Positions 1 through 8,413 of a DNA stretch of 64,000 nucleotides are shown one piece after another; position 1 is the first letter of the stretch, and every line of letters begins with the position of its first letter. The notes under the pieces are model-generated. The model was given only the letters and a program-made list of their open reading frames with translations. It made no database searches and had not been told where the DNA came from. The stretch is taken from contig CAWEPH010000005.1 in the NCBI GenBank assembly GCA_963810915.1, positions 1-64,000 of the forward strand, given 5' to 3'. Made by a program: the position numbers and the translations under genes. The stretch is from JAOUEA01 sp963810915 (GTDB lineage: Bacteria; Actinomycetota; UBA4738; HRBIN12).

Positions 1-73
1 CGCGCCGGGAGGGACTCGAACCCCCAACCTTCTGATCCGTAGTCAGATGCTCTATCCGTTGAGCTACCGGCGC
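1..73 (-). tRNA. tRNA-Arg (anticodon ACG)
   Basis: Read on the minus strand this folds as a complete cloverleaf. The acceptor arm GCGCCGG pairs with CCGGCGC, with a G discriminator at base 1. The anticodon loop CTACGGA gives anticodon ACG (arginine CGN), and the T arm has the usual GGTTCGAGTCC form. The CCA end is not encoded within the window. Confidence 0.95.
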
Positions 74-149
74 AGGCCACCCAGCATACCGAACGGCACA
101 AGCGCCCCTTCGTTCGGCGGTATCGTGGGCCCGGACGGAAGAGAGGACC

Positions 150-524
150 GTGACGGACTACATCTGGGAGATCCGCAATCCCGACGGCGCGGCGATGGGT
201 CTGGAGTTCGCCCTCGGCCGCAGCGGGGCACACCCGGTGATGCTCGCCCACGCACTCCCCGAGCGCGCAGACGTCACGGTGCGCGACGACGAGGGCCGGC
301 TGGTGGCGTCGGGCACGGACCTGCGCGGGGACGCACCGACACCGATCGCCCGCTTGCGCATCGTCGACGGCTCGTTGTCGCGGGAGAACATCTGGCCCGT
401 CGAAGCCGATCTCGGATCGCCGGTGATCCTCCCCGGCGGCGAGATCGGGATCCTCACCGCGTGGTGGAACGCCGACGATCACCGGGCTTGGCGCTGGTCG
501 ATCGAGCTCTCGAACCACGCCTGA
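150..524 (+). CDS. hypothetical protein, 124 aa
   Basis: I do not recognise this protein. It starts at a GTG preceded by a purine-rich GAAGAGAGG and ends in TGA. The product is acidic and soluble, without a signal peptide or membrane segment. It has alternating hydrophobic strands (for example VMLAHALPERADVTVRDDEG) and a tryptophan-rich tail (ITAWWNADDHRAWRWSIEL), which suggests a small all-beta domain. Codon use is like that of its neighbours, with GC-rich third positions, so it is probably a real gene. It lies between tRNA-Arg and an amino-acid permease, but nothing links it functionally to either. Confidence 0.6.
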   Translation: MTDYIWEIRNPDGAAMGLEFALGRSGAHPVMLAHALPERADVTVRDDEGRLVASGTDLRGDAPTPIARLRIVDGSLSRENIWPVEADLGSPVILPGGEIGILTAWWNADDHRAWRWSIELSNHA

Positions 525-646
525 CCGACGGCGGCGCTCGAAGGGACCACCTGCCCTGCCGACCCAGGTCCTAGCGGCCCGAACCGCGCACGACTGCTAG
601 GCGGACGCTGACGGTATCGGATCATCGGAGGAGGGGGTGATGCCCG

Positions 647-2236
647 ATGCGCACTTCCCTGGTTCCCACCACCGGCGACGGCCCGGGCGCCAGCCGCAAG
701 GGCTTGCGATCAGGGGCGATCGGCGTGGTCTCGGCCACCGTGATCGGCGTCGCGTCGACCGCACCGGCCTACAGCCTGGCGGCGACGATCGGACTCACCG
801 CCGCCGTCGTGGGTCTTTTCTCACCGGCCATCGTGCTGGTGGCGTTCATCCCGATGCTGTTCGCGGCGTCGGCGTACTACTTCTTGAACCGGGTCGATCC
901 CGATTGCGGGGCGACGTTCGCCTGGGTCACGCGGGCGATGGGACCCCATGCCGGCTGGATGGGTGGCTGGGGCGTGATCGTCGCGGACGTGATCGTCATG
1001 CCGAGCCTCGCGTGGGTGGCGGCCGCCTACACGTATTCGCTCTTCGGTTGGGACGCGCTCGCCTCCAACACGTGGGCGATCATGGCGTTGGGCTGCGCTT
1101 ACATCCTCGCGATGACCGCGATCTGCTGGATCGGCATCGAGTTGTCCGCGCGGACGCAGTTCGTGATGCTCGCCGCGGAGATCGTGATCCTGGTCGGCTT
1201 CTCCATCTGGGCGCTGGTGAACGTGTTCGTGAACCACCCGGCCGGGTCGATCACGCCCTCGCTGAGCTGGATGAACCCGTTCCAGCTGTCCGCGTCGGAT
1301 CTGTCGAAGGGCGTGCTGCTCGCGCTGTTCATCTACTGGGGTTGGGACACCGCGGCCAACGTGAACGAGGAGACGAGGGGCGCGCGCACCGCGGCGGGGG
1401 TGGCCACCGTCGCCTCCACGCTGGTGCTCGTGGCGACCTACCTGGTCGTCGCGTTCGCCACGACCGCCTACAAGGGCCCCGGGTTCCTGATCGACAACCC
1501 CGACGACGTGCTGACCGGGATGGTCGCGGCACCGTGGAACAAGCTGATGATCCTCGCGGTGCTGACCTCGGCCATGGCGTGCACGCAGACGACGATCCTG
1601 CCGACCGCCCGCACCACGCTGTCGATGGCCGCCCACGGGGCGCTGCCACGGAAGTTGGCCGAGATCCATCCGAGGTTCCAGACACCGACCTGGTCGACGT
1701 GGGTGATGGGGCTGGCGTCCGTCGCCTGGTACGCCGTGCTGGTGACGATCGACTCGAGCGAGAACATCCTGTGGGACTCCATCAGCGGGCTGGGCTTCGC
1801 GATCGCCTTCTACTACGGCATCACGGCGCTCGCCTCACCGATCCTGTTCCGCAAGGTGCTGACCAAGAGCTGGAAGCACTTCCTGCTGGCAGGCGTCGCG
1901 CCGGTCCTCGCCGCCATCACGCTGCTCTACGTCTTCGTCCGCTCGGCCATCGACTACTGGGATCCCGTGAACTCCTACACGCCCGCGTGGTTCGCGTTCG
2001 GCGATTTCCACGGCGTGGGACCGGCGCTCGTGATCGGGATCGGTTCGCTCCTGATCGGGATCCCGCTGATGTTCTGGTGGAAGGCCTTGCACCCTGCGTT
2101 CTTCCGCCGGCACGCCGAGACGGCCAGGTCGATCGACGAGGAGCTGTCCGACCCGGACCGGGTGCTCGAAGAGCCACCCGGCCACGAACCGCTGCACGTG
2201 GTGCCGCCAAAGGTGCGCGAGGCCGCGAAGCGATGA
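647..2236 (+). CDS. APC-family amino acid permease
   Basis: This is a membrane transporter of the amino acid-polyamine-organocation superfamily, probably importing or exchanging an amino acid or amine; the substrate cannot be told from sequence. The product has 529 residues and about 12-13 hydrophobic segments. It carries the family's N-terminal signature around residues 20-55, a glycine-rich segment followed by a TAPAYSLAATIG-type stretch, and a soluble charged C-terminus. A strong GGAGGAGGGGG ribosome-binding site at 627-637 selects the ATG at 647. The saccharopine-dehydrogenase-like gene starts 36 bases downstream on the same strand, and a strong hairpin follows that gene. The two are therefore probably one transcript, and the substrate is plausibly lysine-related or another amino acid handled by that enzyme (inference). 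Confidence 0.85.
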   Translation: MRTSLVPTTGDGPGASRKGLRSGAIGVVSATVIGVASTAPAYSLAATIGLTAAVVGLFSPAIVLVAFIPMLFAASAYYFLNRVDPDCGATFAWVTRAMGPHAGWMGGWGVIVADVIVMPSLAWVAAAYTYSLFGWDALASNTWAIMALGCAYILAMTAICWIGIELSARTQFVMLAAEIVILVGFSIWALVNVFVNHPAGSITPSLSWMNPFQLSASDLSKGVLLALFIYWGWDTAANVNEETRGARTAAGVATVASTLVLVATYLVVAFATTAYKGPGFLIDNPDDVLTGMVAAPWNKLMILAVLTSAMACTQTTILPTARTTLSMAAHGALPRKLAEIHPRFQTPTWSTWVMGLASVAWYAVLVTIDSSENILWDSISGLGFAIAFYYGITALASPILFRKVLTKSWKHFLLAGVAPVLAAITLLYVFVRSAIDYWDPVNSYTPAWFAFGDFHGVGPALVIGIGSLLIGIPLMFWWKALHPAFFRRHAETARSIDEELSDPDRVLEEPPGHEPLHVVPPKVREAAKR

Positions 2237-2272
2237 AGAGCGCCCCGAACGGGGACGAGGAGGGGGAGTTCG

Positions 2273-3505
2273 ATGAAGGTCATGCTTGTGGGCGTGGGCG
2301 GCGTCGGCGAGGCGATCGCCGTCGTCGCGAAGGAACGGCCCTGGCTCGAACGGATGGTCCTGGCCGACCTCGACCTGGCGCGCGCCGGCGAGGTTGCCAC
2401 CAAGCTCGCGGATCCGCGCAGGTTCCCCGTGGAGCCGGTGGACGCTTCGAACCCGGTGCAGATCGCCGACCTCGCCCGCAGGTACGAGGTCGACGTGATC
2501 GTGAACGCCGTGGAGCCACGGTACGACATGCCCATCTTCGATGCGGCGTTCGAGGCGGGCTGCACCTACCTCGACACGGCGATGTCGCTCTCTCGACGGC
2601 ACGCGACCGACCCCTACCACCTGCCGGGCGTCAAGCTCGGCGACGAGCAGTTCGCGAAGGCCGCCCACTGGGAGGCGCACGAGCTCCTGGCGGTCGTGGG
2701 CACCGGGGTGGAGCCCGGCATGGCCGACGTCTTCGCCGCGTATGCGGCGAAGCACCTGTTCGACACGATCGACGAGATCGGCATCCGCGACGGTGCGAAC
2801 CTCGAGGTGCGGGGCTACCGCTTCGCACCGAACTTCTCCGTCTGGACCGCGATCGAGGAGTGCCTGAACCCGCCGCTCGTCTACGAGCGCGAGCGAGGCT
2901 GGTTCACGACCGACACGTTCTCCGAGCCGGAGGTGTTCGAGTTCCCTGACGGCATCGGGCCGGTCGAGTGCGTGAACGTGGAGCACGAAGAGGTGCTCCT
3001 GATCCCCCGCTGGATCGACGTCGGCCGCGTCACGTTCAAGTACGGGCTGGGCGAGGAGTTCATCAACGTCCTGAAGGTGATCGAGATGCTCGGCCTCGAT
3101 GCGACCGAACCGATCGAGTTCAAGGGCGTGCGCGCGGCCCCGCGGGACATGCTGGCGGCACTGCTCCCCGACCCGGCACACCTGGGCGACCGGATGACCG
3201 GCAAGACCTGCGCCGGTACGAACGTCCGCGGCACGAAGGACGGGGCGCCGCGCGAGATCTACCTCTATCAGGTGGCCGACAACGAAGGATGCATGGATCG
3301 GTACGGCGTGCAGGCCGTCGTCTGGCAGACGGGGGTGAACCCGGTCATCACGATGGAGCTGCTGGCCGAGGGGCTGTGGACGGGCGTGGGAGTGCTCGGA
3401 CCGGAGGCGTTCGATCCGGACCCGTACGTGGAGCGGATGCCCACGTTCGGCTTCCCGTGGGAGATGCGGGAACGCCCCGTTCACCAGAAGGTCGCCGTCG
3501 CCTAA
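2273..3505 (+). CDS. saccharopine dehydrogenase-like NAD(P)-dependent oxidoreductase
   Basis: The 410-residue product begins with a Rossmann nucleotide-binding fold (MLVGVGGVGEAIA, GxGxxG at residues 6-11, acidic residue at the end of strand 2 in VLADLD). It continues with the VDVIVNAVEP and GCTYLDTAM motifs typical of the saccharopine dehydrogenase / carboxynorspermidine synthase superfamily, and the second domain carries the characteristic GTGVEPGMADVFAAYAAK. The family makes or splits secondary amines between an amino acid and a keto acid or aldehyde. The exact substrate is unknown. The purine-rich GGGGGAG upstream supports the ATG at 2273. Co-transcription with the upstream amino-acid permease suggests uptake followed by catabolism of one amino acid. 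Confidence 0.8.
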   Translation: MKVMLVGVGGVGEAIAVVAKERPWLERMVLADLDLARAGEVATKLADPRRFPVEPVDASNPVQIADLARRYEVDVIVNAVEPRYDMPIFDAAFEAGCTYLDTAMSLSRRHATDPYHLPGVKLGDEQFAKAAHWEAHELLAVVGTGVEPGMADVFAAYAAKHLFDTIDEIGIRDGANLEVRGYRFAPNFSVWTAIEECLNPPLVYERERGWFTTDTFSEPEVFEFPDGIGPVECVNVEHEEVLLIPRWIDVGRVTFKYGLGEEFINVLKVIEMLGLDATEPIEFKGVRAAPRDMLAALLPDPAHLGDRMTGKTCAGTNVRGTKDGAPREIYLYQVADNEGCMDRYGVQAVVWQTGVNPVITMELLAEGLWTGVGVLGPEAFDPDPYVERMPTFGFPWEMRERPVHQKVAVA

Positions 3506-3535
3506 CGACGAGGTGAGACACGGTTCCTCCGCACG

Positions 3536-3570
3536 GGAGCGCCGGTCGGAAGACCGGCGACCGGCGCTCC
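3536..3570 (+). terminator. strong hairpin after the permease-dehydrogenase pair
   Basis: A perfect 13-bp inverted repeat (GGAGCGCCGGTCG at 3536-3548 and its complement at 3558-3570) encloses a 9-base loop. It lies 30 bases after the stop of the dehydrogenase gene. There is no U-tract, so this is a GC-hairpin type terminator or processing site, as is common in high-GC actinobacteria. Confidence 0.6.
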
Positions 3571-3644
3571 ATACGGTTCCTTGGGAACGGTCAAATGATC
3601 CTCATGATGCGTCCGTGTCCCTGTCGTCCGTCGGGGCCTCGACA

Positions 3645-3761
3645 AGACATGGTCGTGCCGTGAGACTCGGGCCTACGATCAACACGACGGCGAACGAGTC
3701 GCGTGCCTCGCTTTCCCGGGATGGGAAGACCTTGGTTTTCGCTCGAGACGTGGGCCACTGA
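3645..3761 (+). pseudogene. remnant of a beta-propeller (PD40/TolB-like) gene
   Basis: The last ~30 codons of a reading frame ending in TGA at 3759-3761 encode RLGPTINTTANE followed by ASLSRDGKTLVFARD. This closely follows the PD40 (WD40-like, TolB-type) repeat pattern in which a 'vNt.aNe..p.lSpDGktLyFaSd' segment forms one propeller blade. Only this single blade is visible; upstream of about 3645 the frame loses resemblance to any propeller and there is no start or signal peptide. I read it as the 3' scrap of a deleted gene lying directly against tRNA-Ser. A complete gene of the same fold is present at 17817-18794. Confidence 0.45.
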
Positions 3762-3768
3762 GCGTAGG

Positions 3769-3857
3769 CGGAGACGCCGGGATTCGAACCCGGGAGGGAC
3801 GGTTAAGCCCCTAACCGCTTAGCAGGCGGCTCCTTTCGGCCTCTCAGGCACGTCTCC
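3769..3857 (-). tRNA. tRNA-Ser (anticodon GCT)
   Basis: On the minus strand a type II tRNA of 89 bases is seen. The acceptor GGAGACG pairs with CGTCTCC with a G discriminator. The anticodon loop CTGCTAA gives GCT (serine AGY). A long variable arm follows, as required for seryl-tRNA synthetase recognition, and then a GGGTTCGAATCC T arm. Confidence 0.95.
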
Positions 3858-3896
3858 GCCGTCCATCCTAGCGGGTGGCCCACCTCCGCCCGACGA

Positions 3897-3902
3897 TAGG
3901 CT
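3897..3902 (+). promoter_or_regulatory. -10 element TAGGCT, leaderless start
   Basis: TAGGCT lies 7 bases before the ATG at 3910 and there is no Shine-Dalgarno, so transcription should begin at or next to the start codon. The same arrangement recurs at many first genes in this window. Confidence 0.55.
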
Positions 3903-3909
3903 CCCGTCC

Positions 3910-5067
3910 ATGCCCGACGTGGTCGTCATCGGTGGAGGCATCATCGGCGCGAACTGCGCGTCGGAACTCTCGCGCCGCGGGGCCGAGGTCACGCTGATCG
4001 AGCGCGACGAACTGGCGGCCCACGCCTCCGGCCGGAACCAGGGCCTGTGGGTCCTGCCCGACGACGAGGCGACCGTCGCGATGGCCCAGCTGAGCCTGGC
4101 TCGCTACCTGGAGATCGCCGCCGAGGCGCCCCTCGACGTGCAGCTGGACGCCGAGCCCGTGGGGCAGGTCACCGTGGCGCGTGACGACGCCGAGCTCCGT
4201 GCGGCCGAGACGGCGGTGGCGATCGCCGAGGCGGCCGGTACCCGCGTCGATCCGCTCGATGCCGCCGGGCTCGCCGAGGTGGAGCCCGCCGTCTCCGACG
4301 ACGTCGAGGCCGCCTGGCTCATCCACAACGGGCACCGGCTGGACCCCGGCGCGCTCACGGTCGCGCTGGCGCTCGACGCCGCCGGAAGGGGGGCCACGAT
4401 CCGGCACCATCTCCAGGCCAGGGCGCTCGCTCGGCGCGGCGATCGCGTGATCGGGGCCGTGACCGACGAAGGTGTGATCGAGGCGCCCACCACGGTCGTG
4501 GCGGGAGGGCCCTGGTCGTGGAAGCTGCTCGACCCCGTCGGCGTTCGCCTGCCCGTGACGGGCGCCCGCGGGTGGCTCGTCCGCCTGGGGACGCCCCCCA
4601 TCCCCTTGCATCACCTGGTGCGCGCCGAGCCGCCTCCCGAACGCCACCCGGGGGCGGCTCCCAGGGCCGCGGAGGTCGCAGCGAGCGGAGCGCCCACCAG
4701 CGCCGTCGCGACGATGTTCCACCCCCATCGCGACGGAACGGTGCTCCTCGGCTCCACCCGCCAGGTCTGGCTCACGCCTGAACCCCAGGAAGACGACGTG
4801 GTGCCGCGGATGCTCCAGGCCGCGATCCGGCTGATCCCCTCGATGGCCGAGGTCGAGGTGCTCTCTACCTGGTGGGGCGTCCGCCCGCTCAGCCCCGACG
4901 AGCGACCGTTCGTCGGGGCGGCGGCCGACGGCCTGCACGTGGCCACGGGACACGGGTCCGAAGGGGTGATCCTGGGGGCGGGCACCGCGCAGTTGGTGGC
5001 CGCCCAGCTCGCCGGCGAGGTACCCCCGTTCGACGCCGCGCCCTACGACCCGTTCCGCTTCGCCTGA
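3910..5067 (+). CDS. FAD-dependent oxidoreductase, glycine/D-amino-acid oxidase family
   Basis: The 385-residue flavoprotein belongs to the DAO superfamily. It starts with a dinucleotide-binding motif (VVVIGGGIIGANCASELSRRG, GxGxxG at residues 8-13) ending in an acidic residue (LIERDEL) and has the SGRNQG segment that follows FAD in this family. The C-terminal part carries WWGVRPLSPDERPFVG and ATGHGSEGVILG, the typical closing motifs (second FAD contact). Members oxidise secondary or D-amino acids to imines; the substrate here is unknown. No signal peptide is present, so it is cytosolic or membrane-peripheral. It sits alone, convergent with the P1 peptidase gene, and appears to have a leaderless transcript. 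Confidence 0.85.
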   Translation: MPDVVVIGGGIIGANCASELSRRGAEVTLIERDELAAHASGRNQGLWVLPDDEATVAMAQLSLARYLEIAAEAPLDVQLDAEPVGQVTVARDDAELRAAETAVAIAEAAGTRVDPLDAAGLAEVEPAVSDDVEAAWLIHNGHRLDPGALTVALALDAAGRGATIRHHLQARALARRGDRVIGAVTDEGVIEAPTTVVAGGPWSWKLLDPVGVRLPVTGARGWLVRLGTPPIPLHHLVRAEPPPERHPGAAPRAAEVAASGAPTSAVATMFHPHRDGTVLLGSTRQVWLTPEPQEDDVVPRMLQAAIRLIPSMAEVEVLSTWWGVRPLSPDERPFVGAAADGLHVATGHGSEGVILGAGTAQLVAAQLAGEVPPFDAAPYDPFRFA

Positions 5068-5080
5068 GGCCCCCGCGGCA

Positions 5081-6166
5081 CTACTCCGCGAGTCGCCCAG
5101 CGCTCCGCATGATCGCCAGCGCGCGGTCGATCGGCATCGCGTACAGCGTGCGGCCGCCTCTGCCCACGGTGGTCTCCGCCGCCACAAGCGCGTTCACGAC
5201 GGCCTCCTGCGTGGCCTCGACGGTGGCCTCGAAGATCCGGGAGAGCAACCAGGGCGCCTCGAGTGGGCCGTCGACCACGGCGGCGACGTCCACGACGCGC
5301 TCGCCGAGCGTCAGGCGGTTCGCGGTGGAGAACGCCAGCATCTGCTCACCGCTCCCGTTCGAGGCGTAGGAGCCCGTGGCGGCCAGGCCCATCCCCGCGC
5401 GCTCTGCGACGCGGCGCAACTGGTGCGGGAGCAGCGGTGCGTCGGTGGCGACCACGACGACGCAGGAGCCCTCCGTGTGCGTCTCGGGCATCAGATCCGC
5501 GATCGCGCGGCCTACCGGCACGCCGTCGATCCGCAGGTTGGCCCGGTCGCCGTAGTTGGTGAGGACGAGCACGCCCACGGTGTAGGCGCCGGCCTCGTCC
5601 GCGAGCACGCGCGAGGCGGTGCCGATCCCACCCTTGAAGTCGAAGCACTGCATCCCGGTGCCCGCCCCGACGCACCCTTCGGCGATGGGCCCCTCGACGG
5701 CGCCGTCCAGCGCCGCGGCGACGTCCTCATCGGTCAGCGGGAACGACAGGATGTCGCTGAGCCCGGAGTCGTCGCACTCGCTGATCACGGGCATGACCTG
5801 CTCCGCAGCCTTGCCGTCGTGCGAGGCCATCCAGCGGAAGGTGGCGTCGTAGGCCTTCCCGATCTGCTGCGACGACGTGAGCACGATGGGGCTCATCAAC
5901 ACGCCCCATTCCCGCAACTGGTTCACGCCGATCAGCTCGCCGTAGCCATTCAGGATGTGGGTACCCGCGTAGACCCACTCGTTCCAAGGCGCGCCGGTGT
6001 GCGGGAAGATCGCGGTGACGCCCGTTCGGATCGCGTGAGGGCCGTCATCCCGCACGATCGTGCGCTGCCCGACGCGGACGCCGGCCACGTCGGTGAGTGC
6101 GTTCGATGGTCCGCGGCGGCCGGTGCCGATGCGGATCCCGAGGTCGTGAGCGCGCGGACGAGACAT
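5081..6166 (-). CDS. P1 family peptidase (DmpA/BapA-like aminopeptidase)
   Basis: The 361-residue protein matches the DmpA family of N-terminal-nucleophile hydrolases, which self-cleave before a serine and then act as beta- or D-aminopeptidases or related amidases. The nucleophile motif is visible as TEGS followed by CVVVVATDAP: cleavage is predicted between Gly233 and Ser234. The opening GRRGPSNALTDVAGVRVG and the later KGGIGTASR and NGSGEQMLAFST segments are family-typical. I chose the ATG at 6166 because a TACCAT -10 lies 9 bases upstream of it and the next residues match the usual N-terminus. It diverges from hemA. Confidence 0.85.
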   Translation of the reverse strand: MSRPRAHDLGIRIGTGRRGPSNALTDVAGVRVGQRTIVRDDGPHAIRTGVTAIFPHTGAPWNEWVYAGTHILNGYGELIGVNQLREWGVLMSPIVLTSSQQIGKAYDATFRWMASHDGKAAEQVMPVISECDDSGLSDILSFPLTDEDVAAALDGAVEGPIAEGCVGAGTGMQCFDFKGGIGTASRVLADEAGAYTVGVLVLTNYGDRANLRIDGVPVGRAIADLMPETHTEGSCVVVVATDAPLLPHQLRRVAERAGMGLAATGSYASNGSGEQMLAFSTANRLTLGERVVDVAAVVDGPLEAPWLLSRIFEATVEATQEAVVNALVAAETTVGRGGRTLYAMPIDRALAIMRSAGRLAE

Positions 6167-6175
6167 GCGGCGAGC

Positions 6176-6181
6176 ATGGTA
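6176..6181 (-). promoter_or_regulatory. -10 element TACCAT for the P1 peptidase
   Basis: On the minus strand TACCAT stands 9 bases before the ATG at 6166 with no ribosome-binding site, predicting a leaderless or nearly leaderless transcript. Confidence 0.45.
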
Positions 6182-6217
6182 CCCGGCGGCCGAAGGGCTG
6201 CCGATGCGCCTGAGCGA

Positions 6218-6223
6218 TAGGAT
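6218..6223 (+). promoter_or_regulatory. -10 element TAGGAT for hemA
   Basis: TAGGAT lies 16 bases before the hemA ATG at 6240. No Shine-Dalgarno is seen; a very short leader of roughly 10 bases is predicted. This would be the promoter of the hemACD part of the operon. Confidence 0.45.
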
Positions 6224-6239
6224 GCCTCCCCTACCGCTC

Positions 6240-7514
6240 ATGGCCATCCTCACCCTCGGGATCTCCTTCCGCCGCGCGCCGATCGAGCTGCTGGAGCAGC
6301 TCGCCTTCACCGACGACGACCTCGCCAAGGCGTACCACCGCGCGCACGAGGTGGACGGCATCGAGGAGACCGTGATCCTGTCCACCTGCAACCGCGTCGA
6401 GATCTACGCGAACGTGCCCGCCTACCACGCAGGGTTCCTCGCGCTGCGGCGGTTGCTGACCGAGACGCGCGGCGTCGACGCCGAGACGCTGGCCGAACCC
6501 CTCTACTCCCACTGGGAGCAGGATGCCGCGGATCACCTCTTCGCGGTGGCGAGCGGACTCGATTCGATGGTGCTCGGCGAGACGCAGATCTACGCGCAGG
6601 TGCGCGAGGCGCTCCGGCGCGCCGAGACCGAGGGCGCCGCCGGACCGGCGCTGACCGCCCTGTTCCACGCGGCCGGGCGGACGGGGCGCCGCGTGCGTCA
6701 GGAGACGTCGCTCGGCGCCGCGCCCGACGCGTTCGTGGCGCTGGGCGCCGACCTCGCCGACGAGGCCCTCGGCGGCCTCGAGGGGCGCGATGTGGTGGTG
6801 GTGGGCGCGGGACAGATGTCCGCACTCGCCGTGAAGCACCTGCGGCAGCGCGGTGTGGGCCCGGTCCGGATCTTGAATCGATCGCTCGAGCACGCGCGCG
6901 CGCTCGCGGAACGTTCGAACGTGGAGCACGGTGACCTCGACGCCCTCCCATCGGCGCTCGCGCACGCGGATCTCGTGGTGAGCGCCACGGGCGCGAGCGG
7001 CGTGGTCGTTCACGCGGACACCGTCCGCACGGCGATGGCAGCGCGCACCGGACGGCCCCTCCTGCTCGTCGATCTCGCGGTGCCGCGCGACGTCGATCCC
7101 GAGGCCGCGGCCGTCGAGGGCGTCCGGCTCCTCGACATCGTGACGCTGCGCGAGCGTCTCGCGGCGCACAGCGAGGAGACGGCCGCCGACATCGCGGACG
7201 CCCATCGCATCGTGGGGGACGAGGTGCACCGCTTCGTTGTGCGCCGGCGCAGCGATGCCCTCGCGCCCCTGATCACCGCCTTGCGGCGGCGCGGCGACGC
7301 CGTGATGCAGGCCGAACTGGCGCGCTACGCGTCGCGCCTGTCCGCGCTCGATGCCGACGAGCGCGCCGCCGTGGAGGCGCTCGCGCGAGGCATCGTCGCG
7401 AAGCTGCTGCACGAGCCCATCGTCGAGCTGAAGGAGCGCTCGGCGCCGGGGACCGAGAACGTGCACGCCGCCATGCTCGCCGAGCTCTTCGGCATCGACC
7501 TCGAGGCGGAGTGA
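6240..7514 (+). CDS. hemA: glutamyl-tRNA reductase
   Basis: HemA reduces glutamyl-tRNA(Glu) to glutamate-1-semialdehyde with NADPH, the committed step of C5-pathway tetrapyrrole synthesis. The 424-residue product shows GISFRRAPIE at the N-terminus, the catalytic cysteine in ILSTCNRVEIY (Cys50), and the VASGLDSMVLGETQI motif. A Rossmann domain follows (VVVVGAGQMSALAVKHL), and a C-terminal helical dimerisation region ends with KLLHEPIVELKE. I chose the ATG at 6240 because it aligns with the normal N-terminus. The stop overlaps the hemC GTG start by four bases (GTGA). Confidence 0.97.
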   Translation: MAILTLGISFRRAPIELLEQLAFTDDDLAKAYHRAHEVDGIEETVILSTCNRVEIYANVPAYHAGFLALRRLLTETRGVDAETLAEPLYSHWEQDAADHLFAVASGLDSMVLGETQIYAQVREALRRAETEGAAGPALTALFHAAGRTGRRVRQETSLGAAPDAFVALGADLADEALGGLEGRDVVVVGAGQMSALAVKHLRQRGVGPVRILNRSLEHARALAERSNVEHGDLDALPSALAHADLVVSATGASGVVVHADTVRTAMAARTGRPLLLVDLAVPRDVDPEAAAVEGVRLLDIVTLRERLAAHSEETAADIADAHRIVGDEVHRFVVRRRSDALAPLITALRRRGDAVMQAELARYASRLSALDADERAAVEALARGIVAKLLHEPIVELKERSAPGTENVHAAMLAELFGIDLEAE

Positions 7515-8413
7515 CGCCGCTCCGCATCGGCACCCGTCGTTCGCGGCTCGCGCTCGCACAGGCCGAGGAGATCCGCGCGCTGCTCGCGGGCATCGGCGCG
7601 GAGGCGGAGATCGTCCCGATGAGCACGTCGGGGGACGAGGGGGTGAGCGCCCAGGACTCCTCGCAGGGACTCAAGGGTCTCTGGGTGGACGCGATCCTCG
7701 ACGCGCTCGAGTCCGGCGAGCTCGACCTGGCGGTCCACTCGGCGAAGGACTTGCCCGCCGAGGATGACGACGGCTTCGTGGTGGGCGCCGTCCCCGAGCG
7801 CGTCGACCCGTTCGACGTGCTCATCACCCGCGAGGCCACCCTGCCCGCGGGCGCGGTGATCGGGACTTCGTCGGTGCGCCGCCGCGCCCAGCTGCTGGCG
7901 GCGTTCCCCGGACTCACCGTCGCGGACCTCCGCGGCAACGTCGACACGCGTCTGCGCAAGCTCGAAGACGGAGAGGTCGACGCGGCCGTCCTCGCGGCGG
8001 CCGGACTCGTGCGGCTGGGCATCGAACCCCCGCACACCCGCACGCTCCCGCTCGACCAGATGGTGCCCGCGCCGGGCCAAGGCAGCCTGGCGGTGCAGTG
8101 CCGGGAGGACGACGAACATGCACGTGCGGCGCTCGAGGCGATCGATCACGCGACCTCGCACGCCGCCTTCGACGCCGAGCGCTCGCTCATGTGGCGGCTC
8201 GGCGGAGGGTGCGCTCTCCCGCTGGGCGGTTACGCCGAACCCGACGGAGCCAGGGACCTGCGCCTGGTGGCGCTCGTCGCCACGCCGGAGGGCGATCGCG
8301 TGCTCCGCGTCGAGACGTCCGGGGCGGATCCGGAGACGGTGGCCGGGGAGGCCGCGCGCGAGCTGATCGAGAAGGGTGCCGAGGAGATCCTCGCGGAGGT
8401 CTCCGCGCCGTGA
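7511..8413 (+). CDS. hemC: porphobilinogen deaminase (hydroxymethylbilane synthase)
   Basis: HemC joins four porphobilinogens into hydroxymethylbilane on a covalently bound dipyrromethane cofactor. The 300-residue protein opens with LRIGTRRSRLALAQA. It has the catalytic aspartate in VHSAKDLP (Asp80), the substrate-binding GTSSVRRRAQL and LRGNVDTRLRKL loops, and the cofactor-carrying cysteine in LGGGCALPLGGYA (Cys234). It starts with a GTG inside the end of hemA and its own stop overlaps the hemD GTG, so the three genes are translationally coupled. Confidence 0.97.
   Translation: MTPLRIGTRRSRLALAQAEEIRALLAGIGAEAEIVPMSTSGDEGVSAQDSSQGLKGLWVDAILDALESGELDLAVHSAKDLPAEDDDGFVVGAVPERVDPFDVLITREATLPAGAVIGTSSVRRRAQLLAAFPGLTVADLRGNVDTRLRKLEDGEVDAAVLAAAGLVRLGIEPPHTRTLPLDQMVPAPGQGSLAVQCREDDEHARAALEAIDHATSHAAFDAERSLMWRLGGGCALPLGGYAEPDGARDLRLVALVATPEGDRVLRVETSGADPETVAGEAARELIEKGAEEILAEVSAP

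Noticed and set aside
821..5067. Long arginine-rich open frames antisense to the permease, dehydrogenase and oxidase genes
   Set aside because: They are the usual by-product of GC-rich codon use in the real genes; they show no domains and have low-complexity RPGH-type composition.
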